DNA of 64,000 bases from Hydrogenophaga sp. PAMC20947 (GTDB lineage Bacteria > Pseudomonadota > Gammaproteobacteria > Burkholderiales > Burkholderiaceae_C), in assembly GCF_004795855.1 (NCBI RefSeq), contig NZ_CP039252.1, forward strand, positions 3,038,001 to 3,102,000. Direction: 5' to 3'. Numbering within the stretch: position 1 is the stretch's first letter; each line of letters starts with the position of its first letter. The notes beneath the pieces are model-generated. The model was not told the origin of the DNA, made no database searches, and saw only the letters and a program-made list of their open reading frames with translations. This document shows positions 9,275 to 18,483 of the stretch, piece after piece. Made by a program: the position numbers and the translations under genes.

Positions 9275-10420
9275 ATGAAGCCCTCCACCCTGTCACCGCA
9301 CCTGCGCCGTGCAGCTGCACTGACGCTCGCCGCCCTGGTCAGCGGCCACACGCCGCTCGGCCTGGCGGGAAACCAGGCCATGGAGTCCGCCCATGCCCCC
9401 GCTGCAGCGGCGGCGGCCCACCCTGCGGCCGCAGAACCAGCGGTCCAAGGGGCACCGGCCAAGGGTTCGGACACCATCAGCAAACTCAAAGCCGTCATCG
9501 AACGCCATGCCGGCCAGACGGGGCAGGTGTCGCTGCGCATCGGCGATCAGGTGATCGCCTCCAACGCCCCTGAGGCTCACGCCCCGCCGGTCGCGGACGA
9601 GCACCATGCCCCCGCTGCCCGGGCCAAGACCCCCGTGCGTTCTCGCGCCAGTCGCGATTACATCCGTGCGCGTGCCGCCGTGCTCAGCGGGCACGCCGCG
9701 CCCGAGGCCCAGGGCGCAGCGACCGCTGGCCACGGTGAGGCCCACTGGACCTACGAAGGCGACACCGGCCCGCAAAACTGGGGCAGCATGAAGCCCGACT
9801 TCAACACCTGCGACGCCGGTCAGCGGCAGTCCCCCGTTCACATCCTGGAAACCGACGCCATGCCCGGCCCCGCCGAAGTGCTGCGCTTTGATTACCGCGC
9901 CAGTGGCGGCAGCGTCGTCAACAACGGCCACACCATCCAGGTGGATTTGCAAGGCGACAACACGCTCTACGTGCGCGGCTCCGCCTACAAGCTGATCCAG
10001 TTCCACTTCCACCACCCGGCGGAAGAAAAGGTGAACTACAAGGGCTTCTCCATGGTGGCCCACCTGGTGCACAAGAACGAACAAGGCCAGCTTGCCGTGG
10101 TGGCCATTCTGATCGATCCCGGCGTTTCCAACCCCGTGGTGGAGCAGGTCTGGACCCGCATGCCCCTGGACACCAAAGACCGCGTAGGCCTGTCGGCCGG
10201 CCTGATCGACATGAACCAGCTGCTGCCAGTCGATCAACGCTACTACCAGTTCATCGGATCGCTCACCACGCCCCCTTGTACCGAAGGCGTCTTGTGGTTG
10301 GTGATGAAGCAGCCCATGACGGTGAGCCGCGAGCAACTCAAATTGTTTGCCCACCTCTTCCCGATGAACGCCCGCCCCACCCAGGCGCTCAATGGACGGC
10401 TGGTGCGCGAAGCGATGTGA
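9275..10420 (+). CDS. alpha-class carbonic anhydrase, exported
   Basis: A 381-residue protein with a basic, hydrophobic N-terminus ([14 protein letters not shown]) that reads as a signal peptide, then about 120 residues rich in Ala, Pro and His. The alpha-carbonic anhydrase domain starts near 157 ([14 protein letters not shown]). The zinc ligands are H244 and H246 in [10 protein letters not shown] and H263 in [15 protein letters not shown] and TTPPCTEGV are family signatures; C179 and the cysteine in PPCTEG should form the usual disulfide. It interconverts CO2 and bicarbonate, here in the periplasm. The long Ala-rich N-terminal region is unusual for the family. Confidence 0.95.
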   Translation: MKPSTLSPHLRRAAALTLAALVSGHTPLGLAGNQAMESAHAPAAAAAAHPAAAEPAVQGAPAKGSDTISKLKAVIERHAGQTGQVSLRIGDQVIASNAPEAHAPPVADEHHAPAARAKTPVRSRASRDYIRARAAVLSGHAAPEAQGAATAGHGEAHWTYEGDTGPQNWGSMKPDFNTCDAGQRQSPVHILETDAMPGPAEVLRFDYRASGGSVVNNGHTIQVDLQGDNTLYVRGSAYKLIQFHFHHPAEEKVNYKGFSMVAHLVHKNEQGQLAVVAILIDPGVSNPVVEQVWTRMPLDTKDRVGLSAGLIDMNQLLPVDQRYYQFIGSLTTPPCTEGVLWLVMKQPMTVSREQLKLFAHLFPMNARPTQALNGRLVREAM

Positions 10421-10483
10421 AAAGTTTCGAACATCGCCCTGGTGCAAAATGCAGAACGATCTCCATGCACACCGGTCCCCTAC

Positions 10484-11413
10484 ATGAGCATTCGTCTGCT
10501 GCAAAACTGCATCGAAAATCGCCACCTGTTCGACCCCGTTCCGGGTTTTGAGTCTCTGGACTTTCGGCACAATCCGCGACCCGGCCTGCGAGAGTTCCAG
10601 GTTTTTGACGAAATTTTTGCGGCAGGCGTGCACCGCACGGCAAATATCGTTGGTGCCGTGTCAAGCCGGTTCCATGCCAAGGGCCTGCTGAACGGCCACG
10701 ACGTTAAACGCTGGATCAATGACCATCCCGGTTACGACGTTTATGTGGTCAACCCACGCCCCCAGAACATCTACCTCTGCTTCAACAATTTTGATCGTGG
10801 CCAGATCACACATCAGGACTCACAACTCCAACAGCGGTATCAGGAAGTACTGAACCTGGCAGGGGTCGACCTCGACATCGTGAACGTGGGTCGGCAACAC
10901 CATGGCAACTACGGTATGTGCAGTTACTGGTTTGGGTCCGAGCGGTTCTGGACAGACATCATGGAGGCGCTTGTCCTACCCGTGATCCGGTTAAGTCGTT
11001 CACAGCTGGGAGATGATCTGTATGCGTTCCTCCACGCCCCCACCCCGTACTGGGGTGTGTCCGAGCACCGCGCCGGTGCACTGCCACACCTGCTTGAAAG
11101 GGCCACCTCGCTCTTCATCAACACCCGCTTCCAAGCCTCGGCTATCCACTACGCCCGCACACGGGAGGAGATCCTGGCCTGCTGCCTGTATCCTTTCGAG
11201 CGTGAACTCGTCGAAACCTTCGGTGATCAAGTGGACGGCTGGGACCGTTCGGGCTGCTATGACGACGCAGCGATGGCCTACTTTCGACATGCCAACCAGC
11301 ACGCCATGCACGGACGCTTGGCCTACATGACCCGCTTCCCGCTGGATTTTGGCAACGGAGATCCCCGACCCCGGTTTCCATGGTTCCAGCGAAACGCAGT
11401 GACAAATACCTGA
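10484..11413 (+). CDS. conserved-looking hypothetical protein of unknown function
   Basis: A 309-residue soluble protein that I cannot assign. It has no signal peptide or transmembrane segment. Notable pieces are DEIFAAGVHRTANIVGAVS, GYDVYVVNPRPQNIYLCFN, GVDLDIVNVGRQHHGNYGM and CSYWFGSERFW. The mix of aromatic and alpha/beta patches resembles uncharacterised proteins near bacterial surface-glycan genes, but this is a memory-based impression only. The start ATG at 10484 was chosen over an in-frame GTG at 10442; neither has a clear ribosome site. It precedes the Bug gene by 10 bases on the same strand. Confidence 0.65.
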   Translation: MSIRLLQNCIENRHLFDPVPGFESLDFRHNPRPGLREFQVFDEIFAAGVHRTANIVGAVSSRFHAKGLLNGHDVKRWINDHPGYDVYVVNPRPQNIYLCFNNFDRGQITHQDSQLQQRYQEVLNLAGVDLDIVNVGRQHHGNYGMCSYWFGSERFWTDIMEALVLPVIRLSRSQLGDDLYAFLHAPTPYWGVSEHRAGALPHLLERATSLFINTRFQASAIHYARTREEILACCLYPFERELVETFGDQVDGWDRSGCYDDAAMAYFRHANQHAMHGRLAYMTRFPLDFGNGDPRPRFPWFQRNAVTNT

Positions 11414-11423
11414 GGACGCCAAC

Positions 11424-12407
11424 ATGAACGCAAGAAGCCTTTTCAGCCTGGGGCGGAGCGTTGTGCTGGGCACCTGGCTGCTCACCGCATGCACCACAGC
11501 ATTCTTTGCCCAGGAATACCCATCCCGCGGAATCCGTATCGTCGTTCCCTATAGCGCAGGCGGGAGCTCGGACGTGGTGGCACGGGTCGTCGGCGCAGAG
11601 CTTGAGCGAAAGTGGGGACAAGCAGTGACGGTAGAGAACCGTCCGGGAGCAGCCGGCAACATCGGATCCACCGAAGTTGCGCGGTCCACCCCTGACGGGT
11701 ACACACTGTTGATGCAGAACGACACCATGCTGACCAACCTTGCCGTTCATGGGAAGCTTCCGTACCACCACGAAAATGACCTGACACCCATCATGCTATT
11801 GGGCATGGGGCCTCTGGCGCTGGTGGTCCACCCATCCATCAACGTCACCAACATGGCGGAACTGCAGGCAGCTCGGGATCAGGTTAACGGCCTGAGCTAT
11901 GGCTCTTGCGGCATCGGGTCTCCCTCACATTTCGTGATGGAGCTGATCATGGACAAGACCGCTTTGAGCTTCACACAGGTCGGCTATCGGGGTTGCTCTC
12001 CTGCGGTCAAGGATGTTCTGGGCGGACATATTCCCATCGCGGTCGTCAGCGCAAATCTCGTTCTCCCCCACGTCCAATCAGGACGCTTGCGTGTCCTGGG
12101 TATCTCATCCGCCGAGCGAATGGCCCTTCTTCCCGATATACCAACGTTCCAGGAACAGGGTATGCATCCATTCGATATTTCGACCTGGAAGGCACTCATG
12201 GGACCCGCAGGCTTGCCCCTCAACGTGGTCAAAAAGATCACCCACGACCTCACCCGGATCATGGATATTCCTCGCGTTCAGGAACACCTCAAAAACTCGG
12301 GCATCGAGCCTTTGCGAGGAGACGCCACTGCCCTAACACATCTGATCCAGGCCGATGCGGTGAAGTACCGTGACATTGCAAGATCAGCACAGATGCAGGC
12401 CTATTGA
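11424..12407 (+). CDS. Bug-family (TctC) periplasmic solute-binding protein
   Basis: A 327-residue protein with a signal peptide ending near ACTTAFFAQE. It has the Bug hallmarks: YPSRGIRIVVPYSAGGSSDVVAR near the mature N-terminus, VENRPGAAGNIGS, and STPDGYTLLMQ. Bug proteins bind carboxylates or other small anions for tripartite tricarboxylate transporters; many in Burkholderiales are orphans. No TctA/TctB membrane subunit is present here, so the partner and ligand are unknown. GAGGA at 11411-11415 precedes the start by eight bases. It converges on ruvA with a 12-base gap. Confidence 0.93.
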   Translation: MNARSLFSLGRSVVLGTWLLTACTTAFFAQEYPSRGIRIVVPYSAGGSSDVVARVVGAELERKWGQAVTVENRPGAAGNIGSTEVARSTPDGYTLLMQNDTMLTNLAVHGKLPYHHENDLTPIMLLGMGPLALVVHPSINVTNMAELQAARDQVNGLSYGSCGIGSPSHFVMELIMDKTALSFTQVGYRGCSPAVKDVLGGHIPIAVVSANLVLPHVQSGRLRVLGISSAERMALLPDIPTFQEQGMHPFDISTWKALMGPAGLPLNVVKKITHDLTRIMDIPRVQEHLKNSGIEPLRGDATALTHLIQADAVKYRDIARSAQMQAY

Positions 12408-12419
12408 AGCCACTTCACT

Positions 12420-12998
12420 TCACTTCGCCAGTGACTTGAGCGCCAGCTTGATGCCTTCGCTGACCCCCACATCCTTGGGCAGGGCTCTGAGTGCGAGCGC
12501 GGCGTCTTTTTCGCTGTAGCCCAAAGCCATCAAGGCTTGCTGGATATCGCTGGCCGCATCCCCCACGGCCGAGGCACCGCCCAGCGCGCCAAGGTCTGCG
12601 CCGAGCTTGCCCTTGAGCTCCAGCAACAGGCGCTCAGCCGTCTTTTTGCCAATGCCCGGTACTTTCACAATGCGCGCGCTGTCTTGCGCGGTCACCGCTT
12701 GCGCCAGGTCGGCCACACCCATGCCCGACAAAACCGACAGCGCTGTCCGGGGCCCCACCCCGCTGATCTTGACCAGCTGGCGAAAGGCTTCCCGCTCTTG
12801 CGCAGTGCCAAAGCCGTAAAGAATCTGGGCGTCCTCACGCACCACAAAATGCGTCAGCAGCGACACAGCCTCCCCCACCCCGGGCAAGTTGTAGAACGTG
12901 CTCATCGGCACATCCACCTCGTAACCCACGCCGTGGCAGTCGATCAGAATTTGCGGGGGATTTTTTTCCAGCAGGATGCCAGTCAACTTGCCTATCAT
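12420..12998 (-). CDS. ruvA: Holliday junction branch migration complex subunit RuvA
   Basis: A 192-residue protein with the three RuvA domains: the N-terminal OB fold ([24 protein letters not shown]), the helix-hairpin-helix domain ([39 protein letters not shown]) and a C-terminal UBA-like domain ([16 protein letters not shown]) that contacts RuvB. It recognises four-way junctions as a tetramer. The start region overlaps the 5' part of the divergent phoH reading frame, so the two genes share promoter space around 12999-13065. Confidence 0.97.
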   Translation of the reverse strand: MIGKLTGILLEKNPPQILIDCHGVGYEVDVPMSTFYNLPGVGEAVSLLTHFVVREDAQILYGFGTAQEREAFRQLVKISGVGPRTALSVLSGMGVADLAQAVTAQDSARIVKVPGIGKKTAERLLLELKGKLGADLGALGGASAVGDAASDIQQALMALGYSEKDAALALRALPKDVGVSEGIKLALKSLAK

Positions 12999-13065
12999 CG
13001 GGGGGTCTTCTTTCTTTGCGCGTTCGGGCCCTGCTGATCAAGGCCCCATTCACTGGATTATCCGT

Positions 13066-14052
13066 TTGATCGTCAAACACACCTTCTCCCCGCCCGACAA
13101 CACCCGCATGGGCCACCTGTGCGGTCCCATGGACAGCCACATCCGGAGCATCGAAGCGGCTCTCCAGGTGAAAGTCGCCCACCGGTTCGAGCAATTCCGC
13201 ATCGATGGCCCCAAGGCGAGGGCCAACCAGGCCCTGGAAACCCTGCAGGCCATGTACGAGATGGCCAAAAAGCCCATCCCGGCCGAAACCGTGCAGCTCA
13301 TGCTGAGTGGCGACACGGCGCTGCCGGCCGGTGGAGAAGACGCCCTGGCCATGCAGACGCGGCGCGGCGAAGTCAAAGGCCGCACCCCGGCCCAGGCCCG
13401 CTACCTTGAAAACATGTCCAGCCACGACATCACGTTCGGCATTGGCCCGGCCGGCACCGGCAAAACCTACCTCGCGGTGGCCTGCGCTGTGGACGCCCTG
13501 GAGCGCAGTGCCGTGCAGCGCATCGTGCTCACCCGCCCAGCGGTTGAGGCGGGCGAAAAACTGGGCTTTCTGCCTGGCGACCTGGGCCAGAAGGTCGACC
13601 CTTACCTCCGCCCGCTCTACGACGCCCTCTACGACCTCATGGGTTATGACAAGGTGGTCAAGGCCTTCGAGCGCCAGCAGATCGAAATCGCACCCCTGGC
13701 CTTCATGCGCGGCCGTACGCTGAACCACGCTTTTGTGATCCTGGACGAAGCGCAAAACACCACGCCGGAGCAGATGAAGATGTTCCTCACCCGCATCGGC
13801 TTTGGCTCCAAAGCCGTGGTCACCGGCGATGTGAGCCAGATTGATCTGCCCCGCACCCAACTCTCGGGCCTGATCGACGCCGAACGTGTGCTCAAGCGCG
13901 TGACCGGCATCTCCATCACGCGCCTCACCAGCGCCGACGTGGTGCGCCACCCCCTGGTCGCCCGCATCGTCGATGCCTATGACGCGCGATCCCCCCATGA
14001 TGAAGACGCGCCGCCCGCGAAGCGCGCCCGTGCACCCGCCAAGAAAGCCTGA
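13066..14052 (+). CDS. PhoH family ATPase (YbeZ-like)
   Basis: A 328-residue protein with Walker [14 protein letters not shown], Walker [16 protein letters not shown] and the segment [18 protein letters not shown], all diagnostic of PhoH/YbeZ ATPases. In many proteobacteria ybeZ neighbours ybeY, as here, and the product is linked to rRNA maturation. I picked the TTG at 13066, which gives an N-terminus ([19 protein letters not shown]) matching the family. An in-frame ATG at 12976 would add 30 residues overlapping ruvA antisense and fits no family member. The C-terminus is Lys/Arg/Ala-rich. Confidence 0.92.
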   Translation: MIVKHTFSPPDNTRMGHLCGPMDSHIRSIEAALQVKVAHRFEQFRIDGPKARANQALETLQAMYEMAKKPIPAETVQLMLSGDTALPAGGEDALAMQTRRGEVKGRTPAQARYLENMSSHDITFGIGPAGTGKTYLAVACAVDALERSAVQRIVLTRPAVEAGEKLGFLPGDLGQKVDPYLRPLYDALYDLMGYDKVVKAFERQQIEIAPLAFMRGRTLNHAFVILDEAQNTTPEQMKMFLTRIGFGSKAVVTGDVSQIDLPRTQLSGLIDAERVLKRVTGISITRLTSADVVRHPLVARIVDAYDARSPHDEDAPPAKRARAPAKKA

Positions 14053-14056
14053 TGCC

Positions 14057-14521
14057 ATGGCACTGCCTGCCCTGAGTCTGTCCCTGCAGTTCGGCACCCT
14101 GTCGGACCCAGCTCCGCACCGCGCCGCCCTGCCCCGCCACTTCGTGACCCGCTGCATCCGCCACGCGCTGGCCGCCGACGCCGAAATCACCGTGCGCATC
14201 GTTGATACCGAAGAAGGCCAGGCGCTCAACAACGGCTACCGTCAAAAAGACTACGCCACCAACGTGCTCACCTTCGACTACGCGGTCGAACCCATGGTCA
14301 TGGCCGACCTGGTGCTGTGTGCGCCCGTGGTGGCCCTGGAAGCCCGGGAGATGGGCATCCCCCTGGCACAGCACTACGCCCACTTGCTGGTGCACGGGTG
14401 CTTGCACGCCCAGGGCTGGGACCACGAAACCAGCGAAGCCGACGCCGATGCGATGGAAGCCTACGAAAGCGAGATTCTCGCCGGTCTGGGCTGGCCAGAC
14501 CCCTATGCGGGCAAAGCCTGA
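14057..14521 (+). CDS. ybeY: endoribonuclease YbeY (rRNA maturation factor)
   Basis: A 154-residue UPF0054 metalloprotein. The zinc-binding H-x3-H-x5-H motif is intact in HGCLHAQGWDH, and NNGYRQKDYATNVLTF is the other family signature. YbeY takes part in 16S rRNA 3'-end maturation and ribosome quality control. The ATG at 14057 follows the phoH stop by four bases, so it is translationally coupled to the PhoH-family ATPase. The frame is open from 13973 but upstream codons overlap phoH. Confidence 0.95.
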   Translation: MALPALSLSLQFGTLSDPAPHRAALPRHFVTRCIRHALAADAEITVRIVDTEEGQALNNGYRQKDYATNVLTFDYAVEPMVMADLVLCAPVVALEAREMGIPLAQHYAHLLVHGCLHAQGWDHETSEADADAMEAYESEILAGLGWPDPYAGKA

Positions 14522-14561
14522 GTGGCTTGATGGTTGCGGGTCGAACCCCGTTCGCTGGCGC

Positions 14562-15560
14562 TCAACGAGGGCGCAAACCGTGGGCCTCTACCTCGACGAG
14601 CAGGTCTGAGCGGCACACATCGGCCTGCACACACAGCATCTCGACGGCGCCCAGGCGCTCGCGCATCGCCGCCGTCACGGCAGGCGCATCCGCTGCGTCG
14701 CGCACATAGACCCGGTACACCAGATCAGACAGGGAGAACCCGCCATCACGCGCGATGCGGTTCGCCTCGAACAGCACCGCTTCCACGTTGTTCAACGACT
14801 CCATTGTCTGTGCGACCACGTCCCCCAGATGCAGGGTCTCATGGCCCACGATACTGGCCGTGCCCGAGACGAAAAACAGCGCCTGCCCAGGCAAATGCGC
14901 GAGTGCGGCGCGTGAAAACGTGGGGCTGCGTGGGCCGTAAACATCCGGGTAGCGGTAGGCGCTGACCTGCCGGGGATTTTCGATGGGCACCACCGGCGTG
15001 GCTCCGGCCATGAAGGCAATGGACAACGGACCGCCGCCCACACCCAGAGCGCAAGCCGCGGGCACCTGCTCGGTCACACTGCGGGCGCAGCGCTCAAAAG
15101 CATCGCCCCGACCCAGGTTGAACTGGCGGTAGCGTTCCAGCCCCGCCTGAGCGCCGTTGATGTCGGGAATGTAGTTCCACACCCGCCAAAGATGCGGCAG
15201 GCCTTGGGCGTCCAGCAATCGAAAGATTCGGGCATAGGCCAGTTCGCTGATGTGCCGCAAAGCAGCGGTCGAATCGGCCGGACCTTCGCCCACTTCTGGC
15301 AGCGCCAGCGCACCAAACAACACCCCGTCGGCCGAGCGGCTCCAGCGAATGCCCTCGCTCTCCCCGGACACCACCGGGGCATCGCTGACCCATGCTTCGT
15401 GCCACACCGACCGTGTCCCGTCCAGCAACGGCATGGATACCGCTTGCTGCGGCCAGGAGGCACCCACCGCTGGCGCCGCCACACCCAGACATGCACCACC
15501 CAGGACACGCGTCGGATCCAGCGCATCAAGCTCGGTGGCAGAAACAAAATCTAGAGACAT
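14562..15560 (-). CDS. chorismatase-like protein (FkbO/Hyg5/XanB2 family)
   Basis: A 332-residue protein resembling the chorismate-transforming FkbO/Hyg5/XanB2 family, whose members hydrolyse or lyse chorismate to dihydroxycyclohexadiene carboxylate, 3-hydroxybenzoate or 4-hydroxybenzoate. Supporting pieces are HLWRVWNYIPDIN, RYRQFNLGRGDAF and the YjgF-like C-terminal half with VSGTASIVGHET and TMESLNNVEAVL. The product type cannot be set without comparing active-site residues. The start ATG at 15560 gives a family-sized protein; an in-frame ATG at 15599 is less likely. No aryl-polyene or polyketide genes adjoin, so a role in a dedicated pigment pathway is not shown here. Confidence 0.8.
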   Translation of the reverse strand: MSLDFVSATELDALDPTRVLGGACLGVAAPAVGASWPQQAVSMPLLDGTRSVWHEAWVSDAPVVSGESEGIRWSRSADGVLFGALALPEVGEGPADSTAALRHISELAYARIFRLLDAQGLPHLWRVWNYIPDINGAQAGLERYRQFNLGRGDAFERCARSVTEQVPAACALGVGGGPLSIAFMAGATPVVPIENPRQVSAYRYPDVYGPRSPTFSRAALAHLPGQALFFVSGTASIVGHETLHLGDVVAQTMESLNNVEAVLFEANRIARDGGFSLSDLVYRVYVRDAADAPAVTAAMRERLGAVEMLCVQADVCRSDLLVEVEAHGLRPR

Positions 15561-15614
15561 GACAACCCTGTTGAGACGTTCGTTGCACAGCACTCGCACT
15601 TTGCGCTCTTGCGC

Positions 15615-16055
15615 TCAGTTCATGTGCAAAGGAATGGTGATGGGTCCATCGTTGACCAGATGAACCCGCATATCGGCGGCAAACCGGCCCGTCTGCACCG
15701 TGGGGTGCTGGGCCCGTGCCAGCCCGACGAAGTGGTTGAACAACGCCTCTCCCAGCGCCGGGGACGCCGCACCGGTGAACCCGGGCCGGTTTCCACCCTG
15801 GGTGTCGGCCGCCAGCGTGAACTGGCTCACCAGCAAAAGGCCGCCCTGCACATCGTGCACACTGCGGTTCATCTTGCCTTCGTCGTCGCCGAAAATGCGC
15901 AACTTCAGGATTTTGCTCAGCATCCGCTGCGCCAGCGCCTCGGTGTCGTTGGGCTCGACGCAAAAGAACACCAACAGGCCCGCCTCGATTTCACCGATCA
16001 CCTCACCAGCGACCGTCACCCGAGCCTCGCTCACCCGCTGCAACAAAGCGATCAA
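15615..16055 (-). CDS. dtd: D-aminoacyl-tRNA deacylase
   Basis: A 146-residue DTD protein. Both active-site motifs are present: SQFTL in LLVSQFTLAADT and the GP motif in NDGPITIPLHMN at the C-terminus (NxGPVT type). The enzyme frees D-amino acids mischarged on tRNA and also glycyl-tRNA(Ala). Its start overlaps the 3' end of the cation transporter gene by four bases (ATGA type), so the two are co-transcribed. Full length compared with E. coli (145 residues). Confidence 0.96.
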   Translation of the reverse strand: MIALLQRVSEARVTVAGEVIGEIEAGLLVFFCVEPNDTEALAQRMLSKILKLRIFGDDEGKMNRSVHDVQGGLLLVSQFTLAADTQGGNRPGFTGAASPALGEALFNHFVGLARAQHPTVQTGRFAADMRVHLVNDGPITIPLHMN

Positions 16056-16981
16056 ATCAGGTCCCTCGCTTCGTCAAAGTGCGCCTCCACGTCGCTGGGC
16101 AGCAACTGAATGGTGGCGCGCAATCCTGGCACAGCACTCATCAAGGCCTGCTCCACACTGCCGCGCACCGCCGCAGCGCGCCCCAGCGTCCAGGAGGCTG
16201 GCATGTGCATGTGCATGTCCACAAACCGGCGCTGGCCAGCCTTGCGGGTGGCGATGTGGTCAAAGCGCACGATTTCGGTTTCGCCGCGTTTGTGTTCAAA
16301 CCCCGCCAGCGTGGCCTGGATGGTTTCCATGATTTCAGGCTCCAGGGCCTCGTCCATCAGGCCCTGGGAAGAACGCCACATCAGGTGAAACCCCTCGCGC
16401 AAGATGTTGATCGCAACGCCAATGGCCACGATCGGGTCCAGCCACAGCCAGCCCGTGACCGACACCAGCGCGATACCGACCACCACCCCGGCCGAAGTCC
16501 ACACATCGGTCACCAGGTGCTTGGCATCGGCCTCCAACGCAATCGACCGGTGCTCCTTGGCCGCACGGAACATCACCCAGGCGAGCAAGCCGTTGAGCGC
16601 GGAACTGGCCACGGACAAGGCCAGACCCCAGCCCACCTTCGTGATGGGCTGGGGATCGATCAGGCGGTTCACAGAGACCCAGCAAATACCCAGCGCGGCC
16701 ACGATGATCAGAATGCCTTCGAAGCCCGACGAGAAATACTCGGCCTTGTGGTGTCCATAGGGGTGATCCTCGTCAGCCGGACGGGCCGCAATCGTGACCA
16801 TGACCAGCCCAAAGATCGCACTGGCCAGGTTGACCAGCGACTCCATCGCATCCGACAGCAAGCCCACCGAATCGGTGACATACCAGGCGGTGGTCTTGAG
16901 CGCAATGGTGAACACCGCCACCACCGCCGAAACCATGAGCAGACGCTGGGGTGTGAGCAACCGTTTGGTAGCGGGGTTCAT
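16052..16981 (-). CDS. cation diffusion facilitator family transporter
   Basis: A 309-residue inner-membrane transporter with six predicted helices and a cytoplasmic C-terminal domain. LLSDAMESLVNL on the second helix has the aspartate of the CDF metal site, followed by DEDHPYGHHKAEYFSSG, a classic CDF signature. The second HxxxD-type site is in EADAKHLVTDVWTS. CDF proteins export Zn, Fe, Co, Cd or Mn by proton antiport; the metal cannot be assigned. The ATG at 16981 has GAGAG about nine bases upstream; the frame extends to 17035 without a comparable site. Upstream is tyrS on the same strand, 31 bases away. Confidence 0.93.
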   Translation of the reverse strand: MNPATKRLLTPQRLLMVSAVVAVFTIALKTTAWYVTDSVGLLSDAMESLVNLASAIFGLVMVTIAARPADEDHPYGHHKAEYFSSGFEGILIIVAALGICWVSVNRLIDPQPITKVGWGLALSVASSALNGLLAWVMFRAAKEHRSIALEADAKHLVTDVWTSAGVVVGIALVSVTGWLWLDPIVAIGVAINILREGFHLMWRSSQGLMDEALEPEIMETIQATLAGFEHKRGETEIVRFDHIATRKAGQRRFVDMHMHMPASWTLGRAAAVRGSVEQALMSAVPGLRATIQLLPSDVEAHFDEARDLI

Positions 16982-17012
16982 GGCATCGCTCTCTCGTTGC
17001 GCAGCATGGTGT

Positions 17013-18275
17013 TCAAGACAGCAACACCCGAGCAAACTTGCGTTTGCCCACCTGCACCACGAACGAACCTGCGTCCAGCTTCAACCCCTTGTCGGCGATC
17101 ACAATGCCATCGACACGCACCCCACCGCCGTCGATGAGGCGGTTGCCTTCGCTGCTGGAAGCGGCCAGGCCCGAAGCCTTGAGCAAGGCACCAATGCCCA
17201 TGGGCGCACCAACGAGGCTCACCTCAGGCAGCTCGTCCGGGACGCCACCCTTGCTGCGGTTGATGAAATCCTGCTCCGCGGCTTCTGCGGCCGCCGCGCT
17301 GTGGAAGCGGGTGGTGATCTCCTTGGCCAGGGCCACCTTGATCTCCTTGGGGTTGCGCCCCTGAACCACCGACTGCTTGAGCTGTTCAATCGCGTCGAGC
17401 GACTGGAAGGACAACAGGGTGTACCAGCGCCACATCAAGGTGTCCGAGATGCTCAAAACCTTGGCAAACATCGTGTTGGCCGGCTCGGTGATACCGATGT
17501 AGTTGTTCTTGCTCTTGGACATCTTGTCCACGCCGTCCAGGCCTTCCAGCAAAGGCATGGTCAGGATGCACTGTGGCTCTTGCCCATACTCCGCCTGGAG
17601 ATGGCGACCCATCAGCAGGTTGAACTTCTGGTCGGTGCCGCCCAGCTCCAGATCGGACTTCAGCGCCACCGAGTCGTAACCTTGCATCAGTGGGTAGAGG
17701 AACTCATGCACGCTGATGGGCGTATTCGCGTGAAAACGGTCGTGGAAATCGTTGCGCTCCATCATGCGTGCAACGGTGTATTTGGACGCGAGCTGGATCA
17801 TGCCGGCCGCGCCCAACGGCTCGCTCCACTCGCTGTTGTAGCGGATTTCGGTGCGCGCCGGATCCAGGACCAGACTGGCCTGCTTGTAGTAGGTTTCCGC
17901 GTTGGCTTTGATTTGCTCAGGCGTGAGCGGCGGGCGCGTGTTGTTGCGGCCCGAGGGATCGCCGATCAGGCTGGTGAAGTCGCCGATGAGAAAAATCACC
18001 TGATGACCCAGATTCTGGAGCTGGCGCATCTTGTTCAGCACCACGGTGTGCCCGATGTGAATGTCGGGCGCCGTCGGGTCCAGACCCAGCTTGATCCGCA
18101 GTGGCATTCCTGTGGTTTCCGAGCGCGACAACTTGCGTGCCCACTCATCCTGCGGGATCAGTTCATCGCACCCACGCAGGGTCACTGCCATCGCTTCACG
18201 CACACCGTCTGTCAGGACGTGGGGTGATGGAGGGGGTTTTTGCGAACTATGGTTATCTTTCTCACCGAGGCTCAT
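17013..18275 (-). CDS. tyrS: tyrosyl-tRNA synthetase
   Basis: A 420-residue class I synthetase of the short TyrRS type. The HIGH motif reads DIHIGHTVV and the KMSKS motif reads KMSKSKNN; GLDPTAPDIH and the C-terminal S4-like RNA-binding domain (about 350-415, NRLIDGGGVRVDG) complete the enzyme. It charges tRNA-Tyr. The ATG at 18275 yields the usual short N-terminal tail; the longer frame to 18434 crosses the promoter region shared with the divergent M23 peptidase gene. Confidence 0.97.
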   Translation of the reverse strand: MSLGEKDNHSSQKPPPSPHVLTDGVREAMAVTLRGCDELIPQDEWARKLSRSETTGMPLRIKLGLDPTAPDIHIGHTVVLNKMRQLQNLGHQVIFLIGDFTSLIGDPSGRNNTRPPLTPEQIKANAETYYKQASLVLDPARTEIRYNSEWSEPLGAAGMIQLASKYTVARMMERNDFHDRFHANTPISVHEFLYPLMQGYDSVALKSDLELGGTDQKFNLLMGRHLQAEYGQEPQCILTMPLLEGLDGVDKMSKSKNNYIGITEPANTMFAKVLSISDTLMWRWYTLLSFQSLDAIEQLKQSVVQGRNPKEIKVALAKEITTRFHSAAAAEAAEQDFINRSKGGVPDELPEVSLVGAPMGIGALLKASGLAASSSEGNRLIDGGGVRVDGIVIADKGLKLDAGSFVVQVGKRKFARVLLS

Positions 18276-18288
18276 GCGGGTTTTCCTG

Positions 18289-18316
18289 TTGCGACAGCCG
18301 ATGCCTTGGCTATACT
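18289..18316 (+). promoter_or_regulatory. candidate sigma70 promoter for the M23 peptidase gene
   Basis: TTGCGA at 18289-18294 and TATACT at 18311-18316 are separated by 16 bases, in the space divergent from tyrS. The predicted transcript would have a leader of about 160 bases before the TTG start at 18484. Seen by eye only. Confidence 0.4.
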
Positions 18317-18483
18317 TGAAGATGGTCTTGGATTCTAGTGGCGGCGCCACTGTTTCTGCCCCCTGTCGAACGCACGGCATTGCCCAAGCGAGCCGCATGA
18401 GCGGAACTTCCGGTGGCTTTTGTGCTTCGTACACGTTTTTGCGTTGCTGGTCCGACCTGCCAGCAACCCACAGGGACTCTATT

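Noticed and set aside
12976..13065. N-terminal extension of the PhoH-family ATPase from ATG 12976
   Set aside because: The extra 30 residues overlap the ruvA start antisense and do not match the family N-terminus.
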